From NCBI RefSeq assembly GCF_900243745.1, contig NZ_LT984798.1, forward strand, positions 1,730,501 through 1,794,500: a stretch of DNA of 64,000 bases, in the 5' to 3' direction. The position numbers were made by a program, and so were the translations under genes. Origin of the DNA: Desulfovibrio sp. G11 (lineage in GTDB: Bacteria; Desulfobacterota; Desulfovibrionia; Desulfovibrionales; Desulfovibrionaceae). The stretch's first letter is position 1, and every line of letters begins with the position of its first letter. Positions 11,915 through 20,762 of the stretch are shown in pieces. The notes under the pieces were generated by a model that saw only the letters and a list, made by a program, of their open reading frames with translations, searched no databases and was not told the DNA's origin.

Positions 11915-12466
11915 CTATTCACCCCTCTTGAAAGTCTCCCGAAGGATACCCAATTGCGCGCGCAGACTTGCGTCCAGCACCCGGTCACCCATTTTGAGCA
12001 CCATCCCCCCTAGTATGTCTTTGTCGACGGCAAAGGTAAGCTCAAGGGCGGTGCCGGTTTTCTTTTCCAGCGATTCTTTGAGCTTGGCCTTTTTGTCGGC
12101 AGAAAGTTTTACTGCCGTGACGAGTTCGCCCCGGACAATGCCCTTGGCTTCGTCAAGCAGTTTGCCATACCAGGCGGAAATTTCGCGCAGAAAGGCGAGC
12201 CTTTCCTTGTCTGCCAGCAAAAAGCAGAAGCTGCGCATCGTCTGGTCGGCCTTGAGCTTGCCCAGCAGTTTGTCAAGAACCGCTTTTTTTTCTTCCACGC
12301 CGATCACGGGACTTTTAAGGGTCATGTCAAGTCCGGGCGCGGCGGCAAGCGCTTCGCCGAGAGCGGCAAGGCATTCACCGCGCGAGCTCAGGGCGTCGTC
12401 CCCATCCTTCTTGCCCAACGCAAAGATGGCGTTGGCGTACCTGCGTGCAACCACGGTGTCGATCAA
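11915..12466 (-). CDS. atpH: ATP synthase delta subunit (OSCP), TTG start
   Basis: Peripheral-stalk connector between F1 and the b subunits, 183 aa. The N-terminus IDTVVARRYANAIFALGK and the C-terminal LGGMVLKMGDRVLDASLRAQL match the delta family. The start is a TTG (12466-12464) whose last bases form the TGA stop of atpF (TTGA overlap), and no ATG occurs nearby. A TTG overlap start implies strict coupling to atpF translation. Confidence 0.95.
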   Translation of the reverse strand: MIDTVVARRYANAIFALGKKDGDDALSSRGECLAALGEALAAAPGLDMTLKSPVIGVEEKKAVLDKLLGKLKADQTMRSFCFLLADKERLAFLREISAWYGKLLDEAKGIVRGELVTAVKLSADKKAKLKESLEKKTGTALELTFAVDKDILGGMVLKMGDRVLDASLRAQLGILRETFKRGE

Positions 12467-13044
12467 TGGAGCACCACCTTTTTAAGGGAGTTGGCGATAA
12501 GCTTGTCGTGGGCATCGGCATTGAGCTTGCCGCTCAGGGCCTTTTCGGCGGCATCCACGATTTCGTCGGCAATGACGGCGCGTACTTCAGCAAGTACCGT
12601 GCGGCCTTCATTTTCAGCGGTCATGCGCGCCTGCTCCACAATTTGCGCCGCCTGACGGTGCGCCTCTTCCACAATGCCCGCTTTCAGGTTTTCGGCCTGT
12701 TTGCGGCTTTCGGCCAGAATGGCTTCGCGCTCTTCGTTGAGGCGGGCAATGCGCGACTCAACAGCGGCCAGCTGTTCTTTGGCCCTGGCGCGACGTTCTT
12801 CTAGGTTGTCCAGTGCTCCGCCGATGGTCTCGCGGCGATTCTTGAAGAAACGCTTGGCAAGCCCACCAACAAAGTACCAGAGGATGCCCGCGAAGATCAC
12901 GAAGTTGAGCACGCGCCAGCCGAAGTCGCCCCAGCGCGGCGCCTCATGCCCTTCGGAAGCGAATGCTCCCACAGGTATGAGAACAATCGCGGCAAAGGCT
13001 AGAACGAGCGGCAGGATATAACCCGCGTGTTTCCATTTGCTCAA
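12463..13044 (-). CDS. atpF: ATP synthase subunit b
   Basis: Membrane-anchored peripheral stalk subunit, 193 aa from the chosen start. An N-terminal hydrophobic stretch (ILPLVLAFAAIVLIPVGAFA) looks like a signal segment. It is followed by the usual b transmembrane helix (FVIFAGILWYFVGGL) and a long charged coiled coil. The chosen TTG at 13044 (SKWKHAGY) has GAGGGGG six to seven bases upstream. A further upstream TTG at 13074 would add ten residues and lacks such a site. No ATG is available. Its stop overlaps the atpH start. Confidence 0.9.
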   Translation of the reverse strand: MSKWKHAGYILPLVLAFAAIVLIPVGAFASEGHEAPRWGDFGWRVLNFVIFAGILWYFVGGLAKRFFKNRRETIGGALDNLEERRARAKEQLAAVESRIARLNEEREAILAESRKQAENLKAGIVEEAHRQAAQIVEQARMTAENEGRTVLAEVRAVIADEIVDAAEKALSGKLNADAHDKLIANSLKKVVLH

Positions 13045-13145
13045 AGCCCACCCCCTCTGTTCGAGAATATGCAATAGCGTAGACTGTGCCTAAAGAAACC
13101 GAATCGCCCGGGGGCGTTCGGCAGGTACCGAAAAAGCGCGAAAAA

Positions 13146-13565
13146 CTAGCCCTTGATGAGCTTGGCGGCCAGGCGGGAAGAAAAATCGCTCACCTGATTG
13201 CGCAGATCGTCAAGGGTTTTGGCGGCCTGTTCCCGCAGTGATTCGCGGGTTTCGGCAATAATGTCGCGGGCGTTTTTCTGGGCTTCACCCACAAGGGTCT
13301 GCTGCTGCTCCAGGCCTGCTGCACGGCCTTCCTCGCGGGTAAGGCCGGCGTCCTGGCGGGCGCGGGTCAGTTCAGCCTCGTAGGCGGTCAGGCGTTCAGC
13401 CGCCTGATACTCAAAGGACTCGGCCTCTTCGGCCATGCCGTCCATGATGCCGTTGCGCTTTTTGATGATATCGCGGATGGGTCGGATAAGGAGGATGTTG
13501 AGCACATAGATGGCGATCAGAAAGTTTACCAGCTGAAAGGCCATTGTGATGTTAAGGTCCAGCAT
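13146..13565 (-). CDS. ATP synthase subunit b' (second b-type stator subunit)
   Basis: Second b-type subunit, 139 aa. It has one N-terminal helix (MAFQLVNFLIAIYVLNILLI), the RPIRDIIKKRN junction and a long coiled coil rich in Glu, Ala and Arg, ending LAAKLIKG. The ATG at 13565 follows GGGAGG; the in-frame upstream extension is non-family sequence. Tandem b'/b genes imply a heterodimeric stator as in photosynthetic bacteria and many deltaproteobacteria. It is the first gene of the operon, and no atpI, atpB or atpE accompanies it. Confidence 0.93.
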   Translation of the reverse strand: MLDLNITMAFQLVNFLIAIYVLNILLIRPIRDIIKKRNGIMDGMAEEAESFEYQAAERLTAYEAELTRARQDAGLTREEGRAAGLEQQQTLVGEAQKNARDIIAETRESLREQAAKTLDDLRNQVSDFSSRLAAKLIKG

Positions 13566-13908
13566 GCCGCATCCTCCCGAATGATGACGGATTGAAGGAA
13601 TGAAAAAAACATTAAGCCCTTGCAACATATCTGCTTGGGCATGTTCTGTCAAAGGGTATTGGTGACAAATTTCGCAAGGTCCATAAGATTTTTAAAAAAG
13701 TATATATAAAACAGTATGTTGAAAAACAGGTAGTTCTGAGCCTTTTTGACTTTTGTGGATATGGGAAATGCTGGAAATCGTGCACCGTAATGGCGGTGGA
13801 GCCGACAGAAAACACCCGGAAAGGCGCATTTCACCGTTTGGGCGCATGTCTGCTCATGAAAGAAAACACTTGCGTCAAATGGCAATATAAATCAAACTGA
13901 TTGGTTGA
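13566..13908 (-). promoter_or_regulatory. leader and promoter region of the ATP synthase operon
   Basis: A 343-base stretch without a gene between the glycosyltransferase stop and the first atp gene. It is unusually AT-rich for this window. A run reading TTTTATATATACT on the minus strand (around 13698-13710) is the best -10 candidate. No clean -35 was identified, so the exact promoter is unassigned. Confidence 0.35.
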
Positions 13909-14979
13909 TCAGACAAGTATCCACTGCTCCCGTCGGAACCCTTGTGCCGCCAGCCAGCCAGCGGCCTCTTCCGCCGCGCCATGTGCCGTAAGCGCGTTGA
14001 GCACGCAGCAGGCATCGGGACCGGGCAGGGCATCGCGCCCGCGTACGGGAATGCCGCCTACCACGTTGCCGATTTTTTTCGGATCAATATCAATGTATGC
14101 CATCGGGCGCACGCCCAGGTCCCACAGGGGTGCGAGCCGTCTGCGGGCCACGCGGCCGCCGCCCACGACCCATACGTAAGGATGAAAAGGGTTGTGCTGT
14201 TCAAGGTGGCGAGCCAGCCAGAGTGCGCGCAGCCTGTCACAGGCTGTGGCCGCATAGCGGCGGTCAGCTCTGGTGGCGCGGGTGGGCGCGTCATTCCAGG
14301 TGAGCAGTTCCTGCGGCAGTTTTTCCATGCACGCGCCGTTGTGCAGCCAGCGTAGCCACAGTTCCCAGTCTTCCGCAAAATTTCCGTCTGCGTAGGTTCC
14401 CCATTTTTCTACCGCGCTGCGGCGGAACATGACAGAAGGGTGGCAGACCGGCGTGTCCCTGAAGCGCCCCCGGCTGATTTCTGCGTGGGAACGCAGACTG
14501 TTCTGCCAGTCCACAAAACAGGCAAACCCGTGCGCAAGGCGGCGGTCGCCGCCAAAGCCCACCAGGCTGGCAGAAAGATCAAGCTCCGGATTGTTCCACA
14601 GATGGGCCGTCTGCAGGGCCAGGCGCTCGGGCCGGGCCATATCGTCGGCATCCATGCGGGCGATCAGGCTGCCGCGCGCCGAGGCAAGTCCGGCGTTGAG
14701 GGCCGCCGCAATGCCCTCATGTGCCACATGCAGAACCCGCAACCGCCCCTGGGCAAGGGGCGAGAGACCCAGGCGCCGCAGCAGGGCAGGAGTGCCATCG
14801 GTGGAGCCGTCGTCAACAACGAGTATTTCAAAGGGTGGCAGGGGAGCGCTCTCCGCCGGGCGCTGCGTAAAAAGGCTGTGCAGGGCGGCTTCAAGGGTGT
14901 GGGCGGCGTTGTAGGCGGGCAACAGCACCGTAACCAGCGGCTGCCCGGGGGCGGAGGCATCCGGAAAGAGGCTATGCAC
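13909..14979 (-). CDS. family 2 glycosyltransferase with C-terminal Rossmann-like domain
   Basis: GT-A glycosyltransferase of about 356 aa, probably in cell-surface glycan assembly. Residues 15-200 carry VTVLLPAYNAAHTLEAAL, VVDDGSTDGTP and the metal-binding ARMDADDMA; the acceptor side includes EDWELWLRW. The last 90 or so residues form a separate nucleotide-binding-like module (YVWVVGGGRVARRRLAPL, then AYIDIDPKKIGNVVGG), similar in look to PglD-type N-termini. The preferred start is GTG 14979, with GGAGG eight bases upstream, overlapping the aroK end; a GTG at 14988 is also possible. Donor and acceptor are unknown. Confidence 0.85.
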   Translation of the reverse strand: MHSLFPDASAPGQPLVTVLLPAYNAAHTLEAALHSLFTQRPAESAPLPPFEILVVDDGSTDGTPALLRRLGLSPLAQGRLRVLHVAHEGIAAALNAGLASARGSLIARMDADDMARPERLALQTAHLWNNPELDLSASLVGFGGDRRLAHGFACFVDWQNSLRSHAEISRGRFRDTPVCHPSVMFRRSAVEKWGTYADGNFAEDWELWLRWLHNGACMEKLPQELLTWNDAPTRATRADRRYAATACDRLRALWLARHLEQHNPFHPYVWVVGGGRVARRRLAPLWDLGVRPMAYIDIDPKKIGNVVGGIPVRGRDALPGPDACCVLNALTAHGAAEEAAGWLAAQGFRREQWILV

Positions 14980-15580
14980 TCGTGGCACCTCCGTCCGGAG
15001 CGGGGGCTTGTGGGATGTCCTTGCCGCTTTCCGGCACAGTCGGTGCGGCTGGATCGTCCGGCCCGCACAGCAGGGTCAGGGCCTGTGCGCAGATGCGCCC
15101 GGGCGAAAGCGCCGCATCAAGCCGGTGGTGGGCGGTCTGTTCATAGAGGGGGAGCCGCTCCTGCAGGACCTGGGCAACTTCTTCCCTGATGTCGGTTCCG
15201 GTGAGCGAGGGCCTTTGAGCAGCAAGAGGGTTGCCCGACAGACGGGCGACCAGTGCTTCCGCAGAAGCCGACAGATAGAACACGCACCCCTGCTCACGCA
15301 TGAAGGCGCGGTTTTGTGCGTCCAGGACCATACCGCCGCCGGTGGCGATAACGGCCCCGGAAGTCTGATGTAGCCCGGCTGTGGCGCGCAGGGCCTCGCT
15401 TTCGAGGCGGCGGAAGCCGGGCCAGCCCTCGGCTGCGACTATCTGGGCCACGGTGCGCCCCGTCTGGTGATGGAGAAAATGGTCCGTATCCACAAAGGGC
15501 AGGCCAAGCCGCCGGGCCAGGGTGCGCCCTACGGTGGTTTTGCCGCAGGCTCTGGGGCCTACGAGAAAGATGAGCGGCAT
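14972..15580 (-). CDS. aroK: shikimate kinase
   Basis: Phosphorylates shikimate at the 3-hydroxyl in the chorismate pathway; cytosolic, 202 aa. The P-loop GPRACGKTT is at residues 8-16. DTDHFL carries the metal/shikimate Asp, and FRRLESEAL and ATGGGMVL are the other substrate-binding motifs. The lid Arg lies in the AAQRPSLTG region. About 30 extra Pro/Ala-rich residues follow the normal C-terminus. The ATG at 15580 follows AGGA; an upstream in-frame extension of 60 residues is implausible. It overlaps the glycosyltransferase start by 8 bases. Confidence 0.93.
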   Translation of the reverse strand: MPLIFLVGPRACGKTTVGRTLARRLGLPFVDTDHFLHHQTGRTVAQIVAAEGWPGFRRLESEALRATAGLHQTSGAVIATGGGMVLDAQNRAFMREQGCVFYLSASAEALVARLSGNPLAAQRPSLTGTDIREEVAQVLQERLPLYEQTAHHRLDAALSPGRICAQALTLLCGPDDPAAPTVPESGKDIPQAPAPDGGATSA

Positions 15581-15949
15581 GAATGTTCCTGGTGGCTGTG
15601 CGCCCCGTGGCGCAGTGAGAAAATATCGGACCGCGCGCGGGTCGGTATGCCGGACGGTCACTGGTCGCGGTCCGGGCCAGACGCCCTGTGGCCTTTTCCC
15701 GGCTGTTCCCGCACGGCTGTACTGTGCCACAAAAAAACGCGCGCCAGATATGCCGCGCACACTGTGCCGGAGGGTCTGCGACAGGGCTGGGGGGCCGTAT
15801 CCGGGTTCTGGCGGTGTCCGGGCTGTGTTTTACGTCCCGGCGGGAAGTCCTACCCGGCAACGGATGCTGCAGCATCAGGTCTCTTGACCAGGGCTGCCCC
15901 GTTTTTGCTGCGGGAGCGCCCGTTGCAGGCCGTGTCTGGTAATCCGCCC
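15581..15949 (-). other. gap between motB and aroK
   Basis: 369 bases without a credible gene. Open frames here have unnatural Pro/Arg-rich composition. No clear terminator for motB or promoter for aroK was found. Confidence 0.4.
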
Positions 15950-16657
15950 CTAGTAAACCACGCTGTACGACATGACCTCGGGCCGATGGAAGAAAAACTC
16001 TACACGCCGGTTCATGGCGCGGCTTTGCTCGTCAATGCCCGGCTTGAGCGGGCGGGTATCGCCGTAGCTGACAGCGCGCATCCGGGTGGCCTTGATGCCG
16101 CGCTGCGCCAGATAGTTGACCATGGCGGCGGCGCGCGCTCCCGACAGTTCCCAGGCAGAGGCGTAGGGCGGAGCCGCTTCGACGGAATCCGCATGGCCGC
16201 GGACCACCAGGTACAGATTATATTCTTCCATCAGGCTGAGCACGGACGAAAGCACCTTGTCGCCCTCGGGCAGCAGTTCAACAGTGCCGGGCTTGAACAT
16301 GATGTCGGAGTTGACCCGCAGTTGTACACCCACGTCATCAGCGCTGATGCCCGAAGCACTCTGCGGAACGGAATCGGCCATGAGCAGCTGCTTGATCTTC
16401 TGGGCAATGGCATAGTGGGATTTTTCCACTTCGCTGATCTTGATGTCGCGCGTGTCAATCTTGTCTGTATTCTGGATAAAGGGATTGTTGGAGACGGGGG
16501 ATGTGGAGCTGGAGTCAAAGTTGCGGTCACCGCTGAAATAGGCGGCAAGGCCCGCCCGTGTTTCGGGTGGAACCATGCTGAGAACCCAGAGCAGAAGAAA
16601 GAAGGCCATCATGGCCGTAACAAAGTCGGCGTAAGCGACTTTCCATGCGCTGCCCAT
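15950..16657 (-). CDS. motB: flagellar motor stator protein MotB
   Basis: Peptidoglycan-anchored stator component of the flagellar motor, 235 aa. The single membrane helix starts almost at once (AWKVAYADFVTAMMAFF) and holds the essential proton-binding Asp, here residue 11. The C-terminal OmpA-like domain contains VVRGHADSVE, WELSGARAAAMVNYL and NRRVEFFF for peptidoglycan binding. The cytoplasmic N-tail is only about four residues, against about 25 in E. coli; an in-frame TGA 15 bases upstream rules out extension. GAGGAG precedes the ATG. motA lies upstream on the same strand, but 436 bases away. Confidence 0.94.
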   Translation of the reverse strand: MGSAWKVAYADFVTAMMAFFLLLWVLSMVPPETRAGLAAYFSGDRNFDSSSTSPVSNNPFIQNTDKIDTRDIKISEVEKSHYAIAQKIKQLLMADSVPQSASGISADDVGVQLRVNSDIMFKPGTVELLPEGDKVLSSVLSLMEEYNLYLVVRGHADSVEAAPPYASAWELSGARAAAMVNYLAQRGIKATRMRAVSYGDTRPLKPGIDEQSRAMNRRVEFFFHRPEVMSYSVVY

Positions 16658-17093
16658 AAAGCAGACTCCTCAGGTTTATACCGTGCCCGGTGCGGGCTGC
16701 CGGATCGGCCGCGTTGTGCGTTCTGCCCTGCGGCAGGCGCGGCGTTGCCGGTTCGGGGCGGCCTGCCGGAAAAGCTCCGGCACCGGAAGCGCCGCATCCC
16801 CTGTGTGACACAAAAGATACACCAGATTGCTGGCGGAAGAAAGGGGGCCGTCATACCGCGCCATTGCCCGGCACGGTGCAGGCGCCCGGCTGCGGCCTTG
16901 CTGCACCCGTCTTTATCTTCCGCGCCCTGGTGGTCCCGGATGCCCGGACGGGAAAAGTCGCCCCGCATCTGTTATGCGCCTGTGCCCCGGGATCCGGACG
17001 CTCGGAAATGCCTGCGCCACAGAGTGTGCAGGGCGCCCTGCGGTGTAAAGTTCAGCAAGATATGGCAGGCAGCCCGAAGGCCGCGCCGATTGC
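16658..17093 (-). other. 436-base gap inside the motA-motB pair
   Basis: No gene could be supported here. The open frames have random, Arg/Pro/Gly-rich composition. motA and motB are normally adjacent or overlapping, so this spacer is unusual. It may hold a separate motB promoter or be a remnant of an insertion. No terminator was recognised. Confidence 0.5.
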
Positions 17094-17942
17094 CTAGCCG
17101 CTCTTCAGCTTGTCTTCCATTTCCGCGAAGCTGGGGCGGAAAGGATAGGGGATGGCCCTGCGTCCGTACTCCACGGCAATAAGGGGGGTGGAGCCGCGAA
17201 TGGCGGCAGCCACGGCCTCTTTGACAGAGTGATAGTAGAAATGCTCTTCGGCCACATAGTTTTCAAGCTTGGAACCCATGGGGCCAAACAGGCCGTAGCA
17301 GCAGAGAATACCGAAGAACGTACCCACAAGGGCCGCCCCGATATAGTGCCCGAGCACTTCCGGCGGCTCGTTGATCTTGCCCATGGCAAGCACCACGCCG
17401 AGAACGCAGGCCACAATACCCATGCCCGGCAGTGATTCGGCCATGTGTGACACGGCATGCGCAGGCAGGATGCCTTCTTCGCGCATGGTGGTAATGTCGA
17501 CATCCATAAGACTGTCGATGTCTGCGGGGTCGCCAGTGGTCAGGTAGACCCGCAGGGTATCGCCTATGAAGTTGACAACCTTGGTATCTTTGGAAACATT
17601 GGGATATTTGCTGAAAATGGGACTGGATTCGGGTTTTTCCACATCACTTTCAATACTGATGACGCCCTCGCGGTGCATCTTGGAAAAAAGCGCATAGAGC
17701 AGGGCCAGTGTTTCCAGGTAGCGCCCTTTGCTTGAACCGGGGTCCGCAAAGAGGTGTTTCAGGCTTTTGAGAATAAGCCCGAAGGTATACTTGGTCTGCG
17801 AGCCAAAAAAAGCTCCCAGGCCGCAACCCAGAATAATAATAAATTCCGCAGGCTGGAAAAGGATACCCCATTCACCGTGGGCCAGGGTGTAGCCCGTGAA
17901 CACCGAACCTGCGACGATGGCCAGACCAATTAATAAATACAT
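17094..17942 (-). CDS. motA: flagellar motor stator protein MotA
   Basis: Proton-channel partner of MotB, 282 aa with four membrane helices. Two are N-terminal (LLIGLAIVAGSVFTGYTL and FIIILGCGLGAFFGS) and two follow the cytoplasmic loop. The conserved proline region ESLPGMGIVACVLGVVLAMG and the loop charges (around SKMHREGVISIE) are recognisable. The Shine-Dalgarno is weak (AGGCGG). It is the first of the two stator genes on the minus strand. Confidence 0.95.
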   Translation of the reverse strand: MYLLIGLAIVAGSVFTGYTLAHGEWGILFQPAEFIIILGCGLGAFFGSQTKYTFGLILKSLKHLFADPGSSKGRYLETLALLYALFSKMHREGVISIESDVEKPESSPIFSKYPNVSKDTKVVNFIGDTLRVYLTTGDPADIDSLMDVDITTMREEGILPAHAVSHMAESLPGMGIVACVLGVVLAMGKINEPPEVLGHYIGAALVGTFFGILCCYGLFGPMGSKLENYVAEEHFYYHSVKEAVAAAIRGSTPLIAVEYGRRAIPYPFRPSFAEMEDKLKSG

Positions 17943-18457
17943 AGTGCCGCCTGTAGGCTCAATTCATCCTGTGTCGTTTTTTTACCTGCCGTGCCGGGAC
18001 GAACCATCGCCCGGAGAACTACCGCAGGCCGCGTTACAGGCCGGTAGCTCTGCTCAGCGGACATGCCGTGACGGGCCGCAGACAGACCTGCAGCGCCGCA
18101 AGATATTCTTGCGCGAGCGGGCCGTAAATGGCCCTCATGATTTCTTAACGCCCGCCTGCTCAAAAGCTTTAGCCTGTCAGGCGGAAAAGGCAAGCCTTGC
18201 CGGATGAAAAAGTCGCCGCGCCGCTTCCGGCCTGTATGGCGTCGTCCGTCTGGTGTGCCGGGTCGGAAAGGCCTGTGGCTCCGCTTTTTGCGCGCATTCC
18301 CACAAGGGTACTCCAGACCTGCTCCCGCCGCAACACCAAGACAGGTGGCAAGGCATCCGTTTTGCCCGGCTGCGGCAGTGCGCCCCTGGCTGCTTTTCAT
18401 CCTGCACGGCTCTCCGGCCTGCCGGGATGCAGGGTTTTCGGCTGTCCGCGCCGGAAA
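17943..18457. other. gap between asmA-like gene and motA
   Basis: 515 bases, GC-rich, with no credible gene on either strand and no tRNA cloverleaf. The motA promoter must lie here, but no sigma70 or sigma28 consensus was convincing. Confidence 0.4.
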
Positions 18458-20545
18458 TCAGCGTCCGAAAAGGCCCCGTATAAGGTCCCCAGCGCCGCGC
18501 ATGTCGTCCTGTCGCTGCGGGTCTGTGCCGCTTTTTGAGGTTTTGCCCTGCAAGATGGCGGGCAGCTTGCTGGCGGCGTCCAGAGCGAAGCGCGGATCCG
18601 CAGAATACGAGATATTGTCGAACGGCCCGCGAATGATCAACGGTATGGTCATGCCCAGTGTCTCCACGTTGACCGTGGCGTCCAGGTGCTGGCGCGGCAG
18701 GTTTATGGCTGCGCGTCCCCGTGCATTGAGGCCCTGTGCGCTGGCACTGAACGGATTGACGTCTATTTCGCCGCTCCGCGCTGTGAAGGGCGCGCGTACC
18801 AGTTCAAAAGTGTCGGGTACTCGCCCCTGAAGGCCGGGAATGTTCTGGGGCAGGGTTGGTACGGATTCCAGGCGCATCCGGCGGATTTCGAGCAGCCCTT
18901 TGCCGGAAAGGCTGTTTTGCAGGGCGGTGACGTCTTTTCCGGCCATGGTCAGGTCTGCCTCAAGCAGGGCCGTACCACTCAGGGGGCGCCCTTTGCCAAG
19001 GCTTTCCAGCAGGTTGCCCAGATTTACATCCGAGGCCGTGCCTTTGACTGCATAGGCGGGGCTGGCGGTGTCGGCCAGCCGGGCGGCTCCTGTGGCACGC
19101 ACCTTGCCGCCGCTGCCGAGAATGGCGCTAAGGGCGGTGATGGTGTAGTTGCCCCGCAGGCCTTGTGCCGCCAGTTGTATATCACGGAACTGAAGTTTGT
19201 CCTTGTTCAGGCCCGCAAGGGTCAGGCGGATATTGATGTCCGGCATGGGCGTTTTGCCTGCCTCGCCTTTTTCTTTTTTGCTGGCGACGGTGCTTGCGTT
19301 TGCGGGTGCTGCGTCTGTTTTGCTGTTTTTTGCTGGGGCTGCAGGCAGGGGCAGGTAATTATCCAGATTGATGGCGCCGACCTGGACATCGGCAGTTATG
19401 GACAGAGGCGCGCCCGGCTCAAGGCCCAGGCGGAACTGGCCGCGCAGGGTGATGTCATCCACGCGGGCGTGAATATCTGAAAGATTGAGGCTGTTATTGC
19501 CGTAGGCCAGCCGGGCCTTGAGGTTCAGCCCGTCTGTGACGCCCTGCGCCACGGGCTTGAGGTTCAGCCCGGCCATGGCCGCAAGCTTGCGGGGTGAGCC
19601 GTCTATTTCGGCATTGCCGGTGAAGGCCGGAGGACTGAACGCGGCCTCGCCCTGAATGCCCAGGCGCGCCTGGGGCGTGGCAAGCCAGCCCTTGTCCACG
19701 CGCATCCGCATGCTGTTCAGGTCCAGGCTGCCTTCAATATTGAGTTGCAGGGGACCGGCTTCTCTGGGCAGCGGGCCGGAAAGCGGGTTGAACGTCAGGG
19801 ATGCCTGGCGCAGGGTGAGCATGGGTGGCGCATAGCGGAGCTTGGCCGACAGGGCCAGGTTGCCCGAGATATGCCCGGGTGTTCCCGGAGCGTCGCCCAG
19901 GGCGATGGTAAAGTCGCACCTGGCAGTTGTTTCCTGCTCCGGGCGCAGATTTTCTGCAGAAATATTCAGGTCACTGATCTTGATGTCCTGCCCCTGCGTA
20001 TCGGTAATATTCAGAGACCCCTGGCGTATGACCAGACGCTTAAGCTCGACGGGCGGCGCGGCGTCACGGGGCGCGGCGTCCGGTTTTACGCTTTTGGCGG
20101 GGCTGGTGTTCTCTCTGGCGCTCCCGTTGTCCGCCGCAGCATTCTTTTCAGCCGCTGCGGCATCTGTCGGCTGTTTGCCGTTTTTTATGACCTGCGCGTT
20201 TTGCCGCACAGTGACCGTGGGGTTGTCCAGCCGGACCTCGCGCAGGATCACATTGCCGGACAGCAGCGGCATGAATTCAAGTTCGGCCATGCCGCCCTTG
20301 ACGGAAACGGCAAGACTGTCGTCCTGCTCCGCCTGTCCCCACCGGGCCTGCCCAAAGCTGACGCCGGGAGGAAAAAAGGATATTTTCGGCGAACTTTCAA
20401 ACACAAGGGGCTTGCCTGTGGCCCCGGCCGTGGCGTCGGCGATCTGCCGGATCACGAAGTCCGTGTCCATCCGGCCGAGCATGACGGCCAGAACAGCAAC
20501 GGCTGCCAGCACGATACCCATTGTCCAGAGCAGAAAGCGTTTCAT
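18458..20545 (-). CDS. AsmA-family protein
   Basis: Large envelope protein of 695 aa, related to E. coli AsmA, a group now linked to outer-membrane assembly or lipid transfer between membranes. One N-terminal membrane anchor (LLWTMGIVLAAVAVLAVMLG) is followed by a long periplasmic region. The AsmA N-terminal domain is visible as PLVFESSPKISFFPPGVSFG. The C-terminal domain has repeated beta-rich motifs such as LNARGRAAINLPRQHLDATV. An Ala/Lys-rich linker near residues 130-165 and another near 405-430 separate segments. It is divergent from cobQ with a 217-base gap. Confidence 0.88.
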   Translation of the reverse strand: MKRFLLWTMGIVLAAVAVLAVMLGRMDTDFVIRQIADATAGATGKPLVFESSPKISFFPPGVSFGQARWGQAEQDDSLAVSVKGGMAELEFMPLLSGNVILREVRLDNPTVTVRQNAQVIKNGKQPTDAAAAEKNAAADNGSARENTSPAKSVKPDAAPRDAAPPVELKRLVIRQGSLNITDTQGQDIKISDLNISAENLRPEQETTARCDFTIALGDAPGTPGHISGNLALSAKLRYAPPMLTLRQASLTFNPLSGPLPREAGPLQLNIEGSLDLNSMRMRVDKGWLATPQARLGIQGEAAFSPPAFTGNAEIDGSPRKLAAMAGLNLKPVAQGVTDGLNLKARLAYGNNSLNLSDIHARVDDITLRGQFRLGLEPGAPLSITADVQVGAINLDNYLPLPAAPAKNSKTDAAPANASTVASKKEKGEAGKTPMPDINIRLTLAGLNKDKLQFRDIQLAAQGLRGNYTITALSAILGSGGKVRATGAARLADTASPAYAVKGTASDVNLGNLLESLGKGRPLSGTALLEADLTMAGKDVTALQNSLSGKGLLEIRRMRLESVPTLPQNIPGLQGRVPDTFELVRAPFTARSGEIDVNPFSASAQGLNARGRAAINLPRQHLDATVNVETLGMTIPLIIRGPFDNISYSADPRFALDAASKLPAILQGKTSKSGTDPQRQDDMRGAGDLIRGLFGR

Positions 20546-20762
20546 AATTTATTATCTCCAGAGTATTCCGGTCCGCCGTGCATGCCCGCTGTTGCCGCTC
20601 ATGCCGTTCCGCGCCGCCTCACAGGGGCCGGGGGCGTGGCCGCTCCTGTTTTTCTTCCTGTCTTTATACGAAATGGGCAGCCTCTGTGCAAGTTCGTTCC
20701 CGGCAGGGCTGTGCGGCCGTGCCGTATCTTGCCCGGATCGCCTCTTGGGCGTATGAAGGGGC

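Noticed and set aside
15467..17182. 571-residue plus-strand frame across aroK, motB and the motA-motB gap
   Set aside because: Runs antisense to three supported genes, and its gap portion is random in composition.
17943..18457. Possible tRNA or small gene in the motA-asmA gap
   Set aside because: No cloverleaf, T-loop or CCA-type end was found, and frames have shadow composition.
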